This document shows, in pieces, positions 16,591-24,740 of a DNA stretch of 54,179 nt. A program made the translations under genes and the position numbers. Each line of letters starts with the position of its first letter. The stretch's first letter is position 1. The notes beneath the pieces are model-generated. The model had not been told where the DNA came from, did no database searches, and saw only the letters and a list, made by a program, of their open reading frames with translations. The stretch is from Clostridia bacterium. Lineage in GTDB: Bacteria; Bacillota; Clostridia; Christensenellales; Borkfalkiaceae. Location of the stretch: NCBI GenBank assembly GCA_017467275.1, contig JAFTSN010000015.1:1-54179 (forward strand), written 5' to 3'.

Positions 16591-16626
16591 AAGAACTTGG
16601 GGGCGAGCATCTAAGTTCTTTTTTAT
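16591..16626 (+). terminator. Terminator after the DeoR-type regulator
   Basis: Stem AAGAACTT / AAGTTCTT with a 12-base loop followed by TTTTTATTTTT. Confidence 0.75.
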
Positions 16627-16684
16627 TTTTGAGGGGAGCTTTCGCCCCGCAAACGCATAAAATAACGAAAGGAGACGGCATGAT

Positions 16685-17614
16685 ATGTCCATCTATCAAT
16701 CGGCAGACGAGCTGATCGGGAGAACCCCCCTGCTCGAGCTCAAAAAAATTCAAAAAGCATATAATCTTCACGCGAAGATCCTCGCAAAGCTCGAATATTT
16801 TAATCCTGCGGGCTCGGTGAAGGACAGAGTCGCAAAAGCCATGCTCGACGAAGCGGAAAGAAGCGGCAAGCTCTGCCCTGCCTCCGTGATTATCGAGCCC
16901 ACCTCGGGTAACACGGGCATCGGGCTCGCCTCGGTCGGAACGGCGCGCGGCTATAAAGTGATTATCGTCATGCCTGACACTATGTCCGTGGAACGCCGCC
17001 GTCTCATGAAAGCCTATGGCGCAGAGCTCGTTTTAACAGACGGCGCCAAGGGCATGAAGGGCGCGATCGCAAAAGCTGAGGAGCTCGCCAAGGAAATCCC
17101 GAACAGCTTTATCCCTGCGCAATTCTCCAACCCCGCAAACCCGCAAATCCATTTCGATACCACCGCCCCCGAGATCTATGCGGACACGGACGGAAAGGTG
17201 GATATCTTCGTCGCAGGCGTGGGCACGGGCGGAACCGTCTCGGGCGTAGGAAAGTACTTAAAATCCAAGAACCCGAGCATTCAGATCGTTGCCGTCGAGC
17301 CAGCCTCCTCCCCCGTTTTATCGTCGGGCACGGCTGGCGCACACAAGATTCAGGGTATCGGCGCGGGTTTCGTGCCCGACGTCCTCGACACAAAAATTTA
17401 CGACGAGGTTATAACTGTTACCGACGAGAACGCATTCGCCGCGGGAAAATCGGTCGGTAAAATCGAGGGAATCCTCGTCGGCATATCCTCGGGCGCGGCG
17501 TTATGGGCGGCGATCGAGCTAGCAAAAAGAAAAGAAAACAAGGGCAAAAACATCGTCGTTTTATTCCCCGACGCGGGGGACAGGTATTTATCCACGCCCC
17601 TTTTTGCAGATTGA
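16685..17614 (+). CDS. cysK: Cysteine synthase (O-acetylserine sulfhydrylase)
   Basis: Combines O-acetylserine and sulfide into cysteine using PLP. The 309 residues hold the PLP lysine at K46 in NPAGSVKDR, the substrate loop TSGNTG at 74-79, the phosphate-binding loop GTGGT, and the conserved GISSGAA near the C-terminus. The start has AGGAG about 9 bases upstream. A pyridoxal kinase gene follows 22 bases later in the same direction, which could link cofactor supply with demand. Its substrate would come from CysE encoded 2 kb away. Confidence 0.96.
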   Translation: MSIYQSADELIGRTPLLELKKIQKAYNLHAKILAKLEYFNPAGSVKDRVAKAMLDEAERSGKLCPASVIIEPTSGNTGIGLASVGTARGYKVIIVMPDTMSVERRRLMKAYGAELVLTDGAKGMKGAIAKAEELAKEIPNSFIPAQFSNPANPQIHFDTTAPEIYADTDGKVDIFVAGVGTGGTVSGVGKYLKSKNPSIQIVAVEPASSPVLSSGTAGAHKIQGIGAGFVPDVLDTKIYDEVITVTDENAFAAGKSVGKIEGILVGISSGAALWAAIELAKRKENKGKNIVVLFPDAGDRYLSTPLFAD

Positions 17615-17636
17615 AATTTTATTGGAGGAAAAAATT

Positions 17637-18464
17637 ATGCGCTATGAAAGAATTTTAACGGTACAGGATATTTCCTGCGTGGGACAGTGTTCTCTGACAG
17701 TGGCTCTGCCCATCTTATCCGCTTGCGGCGTGGAGACCTGCGTTTTGCCCTCCGCCGTCTTGTCCACACACACGGCGGGTTTCAGCGGCTTTACCTTCCG
17801 CGATCTGACGGAGGACATTCCCCCCATCGCGGCGCATTGGAAAAAAGAGGGTATTGTATTCGACGGCATTTACACGGGGTATTTGGGAAGCGTTAAGCAA
17901 ATCAACTACGTCAAAGAGATTCTCGACGGCTTAATCAAGCAAGACGGTTTTTCCGTGATCGATCCCGCCATGGCGGACAACGGCAAGCTTTATCCCGCAT
18001 TCGACGAAGAATACGTCCGTGAAATGAAAAAGCTCTGCGCCGCGGCGGATATCGTACTCCCGAATATCACGGAAGCGTGTTTTTTAACGGACACCCCCTA
18101 TCAAACGGAATACGAAAAGGAATACATTTTTGAACTCCTTGAAAAGCTCTGCAAACTCGGCGCGAAAACGGTGATTTTAACAGGCGTCGGCTACACCCCC
18201 GAAACAACGGGCGTAGCCGTTTACGAAAACGGCAAGTATTCCTATTATCCCCACCGCCGCATTTCTCGGGGCTGCCACGGCACGGGTGACGTCTATGCCT
18301 CTGCATTCGTCGGCGCGCTTTGTCAAGGCAAAAGCACCTACGACGCCGCAAGAATCGCCGCAGATTACACCGTTTCGTGTATCGAAAACACCCAAAGCGA
18401 TCCCGCGCATTGGTACGGAGTCAAATTCGAGCCCGTCTTACCCAAGCTGATTAAGCAATTTTGA
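17637..18464 (+). CDS. Pyridoxal/pyridoxine kinase (PdxK/PdxY type)
   Basis: Phosphorylates vitamin B6 forms to give PLP and relatives. The 275 residues belong to the ribokinase fold: ILTVQDISCVGQCSLTVALP at the N-terminus, LSTHTAGFSGFTFRDLT, a GYLGS element, VIDPAMADNGKLY, LPNITEACFLT, and the anion hole GCHGTGDVYASAFVGAL with the catalytic Asp. The start at 17637 is preferred because TGGAGG lies upstream, and the extra 11 codons before it overlap cysK. Likely co-transcribed with cysK. Confidence 0.93.
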   Translation: MRYERILTVQDISCVGQCSLTVALPILSACGVETCVLPSAVLSTHTAGFSGFTFRDLTEDIPPIAAHWKKEGIVFDGIYTGYLGSVKQINYVKEILDGLIKQDGFSVIDPAMADNGKLYPAFDEEYVREMKKLCAAADIVLPNITEACFLTDTPYQTEYEKEYIFELLEKLCKLGAKTVILTGVGYTPETTGVAVYENGKYSYYPHRRISRGCHGTGDVYASAFVGALCQGKSTYDAARIAADYTVSCIENTQSDPAHWYGVKFEPVLPKLIKQF

Positions 18465-18518
18465 TTGCAAAGTATGGCATTGCAACGATAAAAACAGACG
18501 GTTTTATCAATTGCATTC

Positions 18519-18551
18519 AAAAAGACCCCCGAACGCTCGGAGGTCTTTTCG
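18519..18551. terminator. Terminator between the kinase and permease genes
   Basis: AAAAGACC(c)CCGA / TCGG(a)GGTCTTTT inverted repeat between convergent genes; T-rich on the plus strand and serving both directions. Confidence 0.75.
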
Positions 18552-18569
18552 TTTGGTTTTATCGGGAAA

Positions 18570-20057
18570 TTATTCCGCGGATTCCTCTGCCGCAGGAGCT
18601 TCCTCAACCGATTCAGCCGCAACCGCCGCTTCTTCCGTCGCTGCGGGAGCGTCCTCTTTCTTCTTGCCGATCGAGCAAAGCACGTTCGTCAAGATACCGA
18701 GGATCAACGCGCAAGCAACAGAAGTAATTGTGACCTTACCAAAGGTAATTGCCATGCCGCCCACGCCCGCGATCAAAATCACGGAAACAACGAAGAGGTT
18801 TCTGTTGTCGCCAAGGTCGACCTTTTGAATCATCTTAAGACCGGACACGGCAATGAAACCGTAGAGCGCAATGCACACGCCGCCCATAACGCAGGAGGGA
18901 ATGGTTGCAAGGAAGGTCACGAACGGAGCGAAGAAGGAGATCACGATCGCCATGATCGCCGTCGTCGTGATCGTCGCCACGGAAGCGTTACCCGTGATTG
19001 CAACGCAGCCAACGGATTCGCCGTAGGTCGTGTTGGGGCAACCGCCGAAGAACGCACCGACCATAGAGCCTACGCCGTCGCCCAAAAGGGTGTTGGAAAG
19101 GCCGGGGGTCTCCAAAAGATCTTGACCGATAATCGAAGAAAGGTTCTTATGGTCTGCGATATGCTCCGCGAACACAACGAATGCAACGGGGATATATGCC
19201 ACTGCGATGGTGCCGAGGTAGGTACCGAACGAACCACCCTCGCCGAACTTGTAACCACCCTTGAACGCCTGAATAAACGTGAAGTCGGGATACCACTGCA
19301 TATCCTTGAACGCCGTGAAGTTAATGATTTTCATTGCGTCAATCTTTGCTGCATAGCCAATGCCCGTGAAGATCGCCGCAAGCGCATAGCCTGCAAGAAT
19401 ACCCATAATGAAAGGAATCATTTTCAGCGTCTTTTTGCCGTAGACCGAGCAAATGATCGTTACGGCAAGCGTGGTAAGACCGCAAAGAAGCGCAAGATAG
19501 GGCGAGCAGAGCATAATAGAGATGTTGTTCGTCTTAACCGTTGCAACGCCCTCGACCATCTCGATGACGTACTCGATGCCGGGAACGGTAACGTTGCCTT
19601 TCATAAGATCGCCGACTGCGTTACCCGCAAGCGAAAGACCGATGATCGCAACCGTGGGACCGATAACGACCGCGGGCATGATCTTGTTGATCCAACCCAC
19701 GCCGCAGAATTTAATAACGACGGAAATAACCACGTAGACAAGCCCCGCAAACACTGCGCCGAGCAAGAGCCCGAGGAAGCCCGCGGAAGCGGAAACACCG
19801 CCCGCAAACGCCGCGGCCATCGAGCCCAAGAACGCAAACGACGAGCCGAGGAAGACAGGGCTCTTAAAACGCGTGAAGAGCTGATAGACGAGCGTACCCA
19901 CGCCCGCGCCGAAGAGCGCAGCCGACTGAGACATACCGTTGCCGATGATCGCAGGTACCGCAATCGTTGCCGCGAGAATCGCGAGCAGCTGCTGAAGCGC
20001 AAAGATCAGCATTTTCACAAAGGGCGGTCTGTCTTTCACTTTGTAAACAAGTTCCAT
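18570..20057 (-). CDS. uraA: Nucleobase:cation symporter-2 family permease, probable uracil permease
   Basis: 495 residues with about 14 hydrophobic helices of the NCS2 family. Family landmarks are visible: ALQQLLAILAATIAVPAIIG at the N-terminus, QLFTRFKSPVFLGSSFAFLG, the substrate region VAFVVFAEHIADHKNLSSII, and GCPNTTYGESVGCVAITGNA. The adjacent pyrR gene argues for uracil as substrate, although xanthine permeases share the fold. The last ~35 residues are an unusual acidic Ala/Glu-rich tail (EDAPAATEEAAVAAESVEEA) on the cytoplasmic side. It follows pyrR by 54 bases and is probably in the same transcript. Confidence 0.92.
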   Translation of the reverse strand: MELVYKVKDRPPFVKMLIFALQQLLAILAATIAVPAIIGNGMSQSAALFGAGVGTLVYQLFTRFKSPVFLGSSFAFLGSMAAAFAGGVSASAGFLGLLLGAVFAGLVYVVISVVIKFCGVGWINKIMPAVVIGPTVAIIGLSLAGNAVGDLMKGNVTVPGIEYVIEMVEGVATVKTNNISIMLCSPYLALLCGLTTLAVTIICSVYGKKTLKMIPFIMGILAGYALAAIFTGIGYAAKIDAMKIINFTAFKDMQWYPDFTFIQAFKGGYKFGEGGSFGTYLGTIAVAYIPVAFVVFAEHIADHKNLSSIIGQDLLETPGLSNTLLGDGVGSMVGAFFGGCPNTTYGESVGCVAITGNASVATITTTAIMAIVISFFAPFVTFLATIPSCVMGGVCIALYGFIAVSGLKMIQKVDLGDNRNLFVVSVILIAGVGGMAITFGKVTITSVACALILGILTNVLCSIGKKKEDAPAATEEAAVAAESVEEAPAAEESAE

Positions 20058-20111
20058 AAGATTTCTCCTTACGTAAAAAAATTTTATTTTTCACGGCTCT
20101 TGCCGCAAAAT

Positions 20112-20654
20112 TCATTTTTCGGAAGCGAACAACTTCGCACTTTGCTCCCCGTCCGTCGGGATAAAGCGCACGCTCACAACCTCTTCCAAAGAAGTGGGGA
20201 TATTCTTTCCCACATAGTCCGCGCGAATGGGCAGCTCACGGTGCCCCCGATCTATGAGCGCCGCAAACTGAATGGTTTTGGGTCTACCCAATTTCAAGAC
20301 CCCCTCCATTGCCGCACGCGCCGTTCTGCCCGTGAATAAAACGTCGTCGCAAAGCACCACGTGCTTGTCCTTAACGTCAAAATCCACGTCCGCGCTCTTG
20401 ACCTTGGGCATATCGGTGATCTCCGTCAAATCGTCGCGATATAGCGTGATATCAATGCTCCCGATGGGCAGCTCCACACCCTCAATCTTCGCGATATTTC
20501 CCCGAATGATCTCAGCCATGGGTAGACCGCGCGTCAAAATTCCGATTAAAACGACGTCCTTTACGCCCTTGTTCCGCTCAACGATTTCGTGCGACACGCG
20601 GAACAACGCTCTGTCGATTGCAAGCCCGTCCATCAGCGTCGTTTTTTCTTTCAT
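20112..20654 (-). CDS. pyrR: PyrR, pyrimidine operon attenuator / uracil phosphoribosyltransferase
   Basis: Binds UMP and pyr mRNA leaders to promote termination, with a weaker UPRTase activity. The 180 residues show the PRTase loop [20 protein letters not shown], the family segments [33 protein letters not shown] and [20 protein letters not shown]. The start at 20654 (MKEKTTLMD) matches homologues and has GAGGTGG upstream; the upstream in-frame extension is untranslated leader. The leader contains a PyrR-site-like sequence, so autoregulation is likely. Confidence 0.96.
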   Translation of the reverse strand: MKEKTTLMDGLAIDRALFRVSHEIVERNKGVKDVVLIGILTRGLPMAEIIRGNIAKIEGVELPIGSIDITLYRDDLTEITDMPKVKSADVDFDVKDKHVVLCDDVLFTGRTARAAMEGVLKLGRPKTIQFAALIDRGHRELPIRADYVGKNIPTSLEEVVSVRFIPTDGEQSAKLFASEK

Positions 20655-20751
20655 AACCACCTCGCACAACAGGAACGGCGCCCTGCCCTTCAAGCAAGAC
20701 GCCGTTTTGTTCTTTCGTTTTTTCCTTCCGCGCCGAGCTCTTTCCGCGCGA

Positions 20752-20805
20752 AATACGGAAAACAAGTACACGTCTTGCAGGCATCACCGTACCTGAATTA
20801 AAAAC
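20752..20805 (-). promoter_or_regulatory. Possible PyrR-binding leader element
   Basis: About 20 bases into the predicted transcript the minus strand reads TTTTAATTCAGG, then TACGGTGATGCCTGCAAG. CAGG and CCTG can pair around a GGTGATG loop, recalling the PyrR anti-antiterminator consensus (UUUAA...UCC-GUGA-GGCU...AAGG). A downstream inverted repeat AACGGCG / CGCCGTT exists but lacks a T-run, so the mode of control is unclear. Confidence 0.4.
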
Positions 20806-20815
20806 CACTGTTTTT

Positions 20816-20844
20816 ATTATACCACCAACCTTGGCTTCCGTCAA
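20816..20844 (-). promoter_or_regulatory. Promoter of pyrR-uraA
   Basis: Minus strand TTGACG (20839-20844), 17-base spacer, TATAAT (20816-20821). Confidence 0.8.
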
Positions 20845-20886
20845 GTATATTTTATAAATTTGTCATAATTTTTTATGAGCGCGGAT

Positions 20887-21603
20887 TCAACCGATGCTAT
20901 CCGTTAAAGCGGAGTCCGTTTTTGCATCGGAAGTGCCTTGAAAGGCATAGAGATCGAACTCACTGTCGATATCGAAATCCTCCGCGTTGTCGAACGCGGC
21001 GAGCTTGGACACGGAGACCTCGTATGCGGTCATCGTCCGTATATCCGTCTCCGAGATCTTTTTCTGATATTCACGGCTCTGAATGCGGCCTGAGATCGCC
21101 ACTTTATCCCCCACCGAAAGATTCCTCACGAATCGCGCGTTTCGCCCCCATGCGATGCAGGGAATATAATCCGACTTATTATACGCGCGGTTAACGGCGA
21201 TGAGAATATCCGCAATCTCGCGGTTAAAGGGCGTGGTGCGATAGACGGGCGGCTTACAGATATACCCGCTCAAAAGAATGCTATTCGGATTCTTTTCGGG
21301 AATCTCGCTTAAAATCTCCCTGACGAACACCGTCAGCATCAGCCGCGATTTCCCGTTCTCGAGCTTATTATAACTCCTGAACTGTCCCAGCGCGCAGACG
21401 GTTTTCCCCTTTTCAAGCTGCGAGCCGGAAATGAGGCGCTCCGAAACGGTGATCGGCAGAATATCCGCCTGCCCCGAAAGCCGCATAACGCGCACGAGGA
21501 ACTCGTAAAACCCCTCGCCGTAGACCTCGTGGGAAAAGCTCGCGTCCGTCACGATCTCGCCCATAATGTAGACCCTGTTGTTTTTTTCCGTTACGTAATT
21601 CAT
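20887..21603 (-). CDS. Single-stranded DNA-binding-like protein with two OB folds
   Basis: 238 residues that appear to contain two OB-type beta barrels. The first spans about 1-105 (MNYVTEKNNRVYIMGEIVTD...). The second spans about 105-205 and carries SSB-like features: ILLSGYICKPPVYRTTPFNR, EIADILIAVNRAYNKSDYIP, IAWGRNARFVRNLSVGDKVA, ISGRIQSREYQKK. The acidic C-terminus ends SALTDSIG and lacks the DDDIPF tip that recruits partners in housekeeping SSB, so it is probably a paralogue rather than the main SSB. It follows the deacetylase gene by 38 bases. Confidence 0.8.
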   Translation of the reverse strand: MNYVTEKNNRVYIMGEIVTDASFSHEVYGEGFYEFLVRVMRLSGQADILPITVSERLISGSQLEKGKTVCALGQFRSYNKLENGKSRLMLTVFVREILSEIPEKNPNSILLSGYICKPPVYRTTPFNREIADILIAVNRAYNKSDYIPCIAWGRNARFVRNLSVGDKVAISGRIQSREYQKKISETDIRTMTAYEVSVSKLAAFDNAEDFDIDSEFDLYAFQGTSDAKTDSALTDSIG

Positions 21604-21641
21604 ATAAAACCTCCGATTTTGTTTTTCTTTCCGATTTTCCG

Positions 21642-22409
21642 TTATACGCCGCTTTTTTGTTTGCCCGTGGAATCAATCGTGTAATTTTCCCGATACACCA
21701 GCTCGCCGATCGGCACGAATTCATAGCCGCTGTTTTGCAGTGTGGAGAAGATCGTGGGCAACGCCTCGGCAGTGTGCAAGCCGTTGTTATGACAAAGAAT
21801 AATCGAGCCCGATTTTGTGGCGTTTATCACTCTGAGCGCAATTTCGGTTGCGGACAGGTTTTTCCAATCGAGAGAATCCACGTCCCACTGTATGGGAAGC
21901 AAACCAAGCTCGTTCGAGGTGTCTATGAGCAGATTATCGTAATCGCCGAACGGCGGGCGAAAGAGCGTGACGGGTACGCCCGTGATCTCCTCGATCGCCG
22001 CTTTGGAGGAAGAACGCTCCTCCGTAATCTGCTCCTTATTAAGCGCGCTCATATGCGGGTGAGTCTTGCTGTGCGTTGCCATCTCGTGTCCCTTATCCAC
22101 GATCTTTTTCACGTATTCGGGATATTTTTTTACCCAAAATTCCACAGCAAAAAAGGTGCATTTGACGTTATGCCGCTCCAGCTCGTTCAAAATGGCGTCC
22201 GTGTGCTCCACTCCCCAAGCGCAATCGAACGAAATCGAGATTTTTTTATCCGCTCTATCCACTGAATAGACGGGCAGAGAGCGCTGCACGGAAAAGGCGT
22301 TCACGGCATACGAGCCCGCCGCATACATCAGCCACATGGCGGCAAGCGTCACGGCAAACACCGCCGTTGAAAGCAGGAATTTTTTTGCGCTAATACAAAC
22401 GATTTTCAT
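21642..22409 (-). CDS. Polysaccharide deacetylase, PdaB-like
   Basis: 255 residues: an N-terminal membrane anchor (FLLSTAVFAVTLAAMWLMYA, residues ~11-30) and an extracytoplasmic NodB domain. Catalytic motifs are present: ISFDCAWG (with the metal/base Asp), the metal ligands THSKTHPHM, RPPFGDYD, WDVDSLDW and ILCHNN. The Cys-Ala-Trp-Gly variant of motif 1 recalls the sporulation deacetylase PdaB (which has a similar ISWG), hinting at a spore-former. It is followed by the OB-fold protein gene. Confidence 0.88.
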   Translation of the reverse strand: MKIVCISAKKFLLSTAVFAVTLAAMWLMYAAGSYAVNAFSVQRSLPVYSVDRADKKISISFDCAWGVEHTDAILNELERHNVKCTFFAVEFWVKKYPEYVKKIVDKGHEMATHSKTHPHMSALNKEQITEERSSSKAAIEEITGVPVTLFRPPFGDYDNLLIDTSNELGLLPIQWDVDSLDWKNLSATEIALRVINATKSGSIILCHNNGLHTAEALPTIFSTLQNSGYEFVPIGELVYRENYTIDSTGKQKSGV

Positions 22410-22573
22410 TCGATACCTCTATATTATCGGATTTACTTTGGCGTAATCTCTCTATTTTTGTCGGATTGTGACCCTTTTTATCAAAAACCAATCCGCGTCG
22501 TCTATCTTTGCATTTTATAATTATTCCTCGAAACCCGACTTTATGATTGCCAATATTAACTGCTTGATTTTTC

Positions 22574-22602
22574 TTGCGTATTTGCGGATTTTATGATATA
22601 AT
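22574..22602 (+). promoter_or_regulatory. Promoter of holB-ricT
   Basis: TTGCGT (22574-22579), 17-base spacer, TATAAT (22597-22602), about 25 bases before the start of holB. The rest of 22410-22573 holds nothing recognised. Confidence 0.8.
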
Positions 22603-22632
22603 GGGGTAGAATCGGAGGCAAAAGATCGGGTT

Positions 22633-23601
22633 ATGCAAACGCTGTTAAAGTCCACGGACGCTTATAAAATTTTATACGCCGAGCGGAAAAACCTGCGCCA
22701 TGCCTACCTTTTGCACTTCTCCGACGCAAAATCCCTGCGCCCCGCGCTCAAGGAGCTTGCCAAGCTCTTTTTCGACGAGAACGACGCACGGATTGCAAAG
22801 CTAATTGAAAAAGAGCGCTTTTCCGACTGCCTGTTCTATCCCGACGAGGGAAAAAGATTCTCCGTCGAGGACGCCGAAAGGCTTTTTGAGGAAGCAACCT
22901 TAAAGCCCGTGGAAGGCGAGAGGAAGCTATTTGTTGTGAGCGACTTTTCCCTCGCAACCCCGCAGGCGCAAAACAAGCTTTTAAAGGTACTCGAGGAGCC
23001 GCCCGCGGGCGTGTATTTTCTCCTCGGCGCAAGCAGCTTATTCACTGTTTTATCCACCGTCTTATCACGCGTGGAAAAGCTGGAGATCCCGCCGTTTAAC
23101 GAGACGGACGTCGCGGCGTATTTGAGGCGAAACCATCCCCTCTTATCCGAATTTGCGGGCTACGCCTCCGCTTCGTGCGGCTCTGTCGGCACAGCGGAAG
23201 AAATGATCGACGGAGGCTTTTATTCCGAGCTTTTGTTCGACGCGTTCTCCCTCGCTCTTGCCGACGAATGCAAGCTACCCGCGCTCGCCAAAAAAATCGG
23301 CGAAACCAAGCACAAAAAAGAGCTTATTTCTATGCTCCGCATGATTTTTCGCGACGCGCTTTTTATTCAGCTTGATCGCGACAAGCGTCTGCCGAGCGGA
23401 TTTTCCCTGACCGCCGCCCTTGCGCTGCCCAACGAAAAAGACAGAACGTGCCGCGTGGCGGAAAAGTATTGCGCAGCCGCCCTTTTGAGCGCGCAGGACG
23501 AATTTTCTTTAACCGAAAAGGACATTAAATTCAACGGTATTTTCTCGCAGCGTTTGGAGCTTTGCTTCGCCTCGATTGCCGAGAAAAACGTTTGCATATA
23601 A
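22633..23601 (+). CDS. holB: DNA polymerase III delta' subunit
   Basis: Part of the clamp loader. The 322 residues show the AAA+ core in the reduced form expected for delta': HAYLLHFSDAKSLRPALKEL replaces a functional Walker A, then KPVEGERKLFVVSDFSLATP, QAQNKLLKVLEEPPAGVYFL and STVLSRVEKLEIPPF (the SRC-like motif, here SRV). The zinc module of longer clamp-loader subunits is absent. It is 12 bases upstream of ricT, a conserved Firmicutes gene pair (holB-yaaT). Confidence 0.92.
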   Translation: MQTLLKSTDAYKILYAERKNLRHAYLLHFSDAKSLRPALKELAKLFFDENDARIAKLIEKERFSDCLFYPDEGKRFSVEDAERLFEEATLKPVEGERKLFVVSDFSLATPQAQNKLLKVLEEPPAGVYFLLGASSLFTVLSTVLSRVEKLEIPPFNETDVAAYLRRNHPLLSEFAGYASASCGSVGTAEEMIDGGFYSELLFDAFSLALADECKLPALAKKIGETKHKKELISMLRMIFRDALFIQLDRDKRLPSGFSLTAALALPNEKDRTCRVAEKYCAAALLSAQDEFSLTEKDIKFNGIFSQRLELCFASIAEKNVCI

Positions 23602-23613
23602 GGTATAATTATT

Positions 23614-24480
23614 ATGATCAAAGTTGTTGTTATCAAATTCAAAAGCGGCGGAAAGCTGTATTACTTCGCCCCCCGACAGGGAGAGGCTTACGTCCGCAAT
23701 ATGCCCGTTGTCGTTGAGACGGCAAAGGGCCTTGAATACGCGTGGGTGGCTTATCCCGAGCGAGAGGTTCCCGACGACGAGGTCGTCCAGCCCTTAAAGC
23801 CCGTGATCCGCATCGCAACCCAACGGGATAAGGAAACCTATGAGGCACACGAAGCAAAAAAGCCCGCCGCCATTCAGACCTGTAAGGAAAAAATCGCGGC
23901 GCTCGGGCTCGATATGAAGCTCATTGACTGCGAATACGCTTTCGACGGCTCCAAAATTATCTTTTTCTTCACCTCTGCGGGCAGAGTGGACTTCAGAGAA
24001 CTCGTCAAGGAGCTTGCCGCGGTGTTCCGTATGCGAATTGAGCTCCGTCAAATCGGCACGCGTGACGAGACGAAATATTTGGGCGGAATCGCGCCCTGCG
24101 GCAGAGTTTGCTGTTGCGCGGGAAATATGCCCGAATTTAAAAAGGTCAGCATTAAAATGGCAAAAACGCAGGGGCTTTCCTTAAACCCCGGCAAGATCAG
24201 CGGGCTTTGCGGACGGCTCATGTGCTGCTTGAGCTACGAGAGCGATTACTACGCCGAAGCCTATAAAAAGGTGCCCAAGATCGGCGCGGAGATCGACACC
24301 CCCGACGGACGGGGCAACGTCGTTTCCGTCAATATGCTGAAAATGCTCGTCAAGGTCCGCATCGACGACAAAAACGGCGGCATGATCTATAAGGATTTCC
24401 CCGTCTCCGAGCTCCGCTTCAAAAAATCCGCGGAGAAAGAACCCAAGGAAGAATCCGACGAAGAATCCGACGAAGAATAA
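23614..24480 (+). CDS. ricT: PSP1-domain protein RicT (YaaT)
   Basis: In Bacillus, RicT acts with RicA and RicF in a Y-complex that affects RNase Y processing, sporulation and competence. The 288 residues include the PSP1 domain (RIATQRDKETYEAHEAKKPA, ALGLDMKLIDCEYAFDGSKI, RIELRQIGTRDETKYLGGIA) and the two Cys clusters PCGRVCCCAG and GLCGRLMCCLSYE, which are implicated in Fe-S binding by the complex. The C-terminal ~20 residues are a repetitive acidic tail (EESDEESDEE). Co-transcribed with holB. Confidence 0.94.
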   Translation: MIKVVVIKFKSGGKLYYFAPRQGEAYVRNMPVVVETAKGLEYAWVAYPEREVPDDEVVQPLKPVIRIATQRDKETYEAHEAKKPAAIQTCKEKIAALGLDMKLIDCEYAFDGSKIIFFFTSAGRVDFRELVKELAAVFRMRIELRQIGTRDETKYLGGIAPCGRVCCCAGNMPEFKKVSIKMAKTQGLSLNPGKISGLCGRLMCCLSYESDYYAEAYKKVPKIGAEIDTPDGRGNVVSVNMLKMLVKVRIDDKNGGMIYKDFPVSELRFKKSAEKEPKEESDEESDEE

Positions 24481-24482
24481 AA

Positions 24483-24514
24483 CTAAGGGTCGCGCGTTCC
24501 TGCACGACCCTTAG
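24483..24514 (+). other. Inverted repeat downstream of ricT
   Basis: CTAAGGGTCG / CGACCCTTAG stem with a ~10-base loop right after the ricT stop. It lacks a T-run; it may protect the mRNA 3' end or be a partial terminator ahead of the one at 24530. Confidence 0.5.
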
Positions 24515-24529
24515 TCCTACAATAAAGGA

Positions 24530-24566
24530 AAGAACGCCACGGCAAATAGCCGCAGCGTTCTTTTTA
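24530..24566 (+). terminator. Terminator of holB-ricT
   Basis: AAGAACGC...GGC / GCC...GCGTTCTTTTTAT stem-loop with a T-run on the plus strand; A-rich on the other side, so it can also serve the convergent peptide gene. Confidence 0.8.
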
Positions 24567-24577
24567 TATCATTAAAC

Positions 24578-24727
24578 TTAAAGCTCGGTTTGGCTCGCGC
24601 TCCAATTATCATCGAACGGATCTTCTCCGAAATCGTCGCCGCTCTTTTGCACTCCAGACGTACGCACGACCTCCTCTCCGCCTAAACGCACAAGCTCGAA
24701 TTTTACTTCTTCATAAAATTTCTTCAT
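24578..24727 (-). CDS. 49-residue peptide downstream of the surface protein gene
   Basis: Reads MKKFYEEVKFELVRLGGEEV, then VRTSGVQKSG and an acidic, aromatic tail ending WSASQTEL. A perfect AAGGAGG ribosome site 8 bases upstream strongly supports translation. It starts 13 bases after the stop codon of the 628-residue surface protein, so the two should be co-transcribed. The pattern MKKxYE...ELVxxxxEEVVxTSG resembles a broad class of 45-70 residue peptides seen in gut Firmicutes, of unknown function; this comparison is from memory. No signal peptide or double-glycine leader is obvious. Confidence 0.7.
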   Translation of the reverse strand: MKKFYEEVKFELVRLGGEEVVRTSGVQKSGDDFGEDPFDDNWSASQTEL

Positions 24728-24740
24728 CGTTTTAACCTCC

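Noticed and set aside
18825-20339. A 504-residue plus-strand open frame opposite the permease and pyrR genes
   Set aside because: Composition is His/Arg-rich shadow sequence and both strands cannot be coding; uraA and pyrR are unambiguous.
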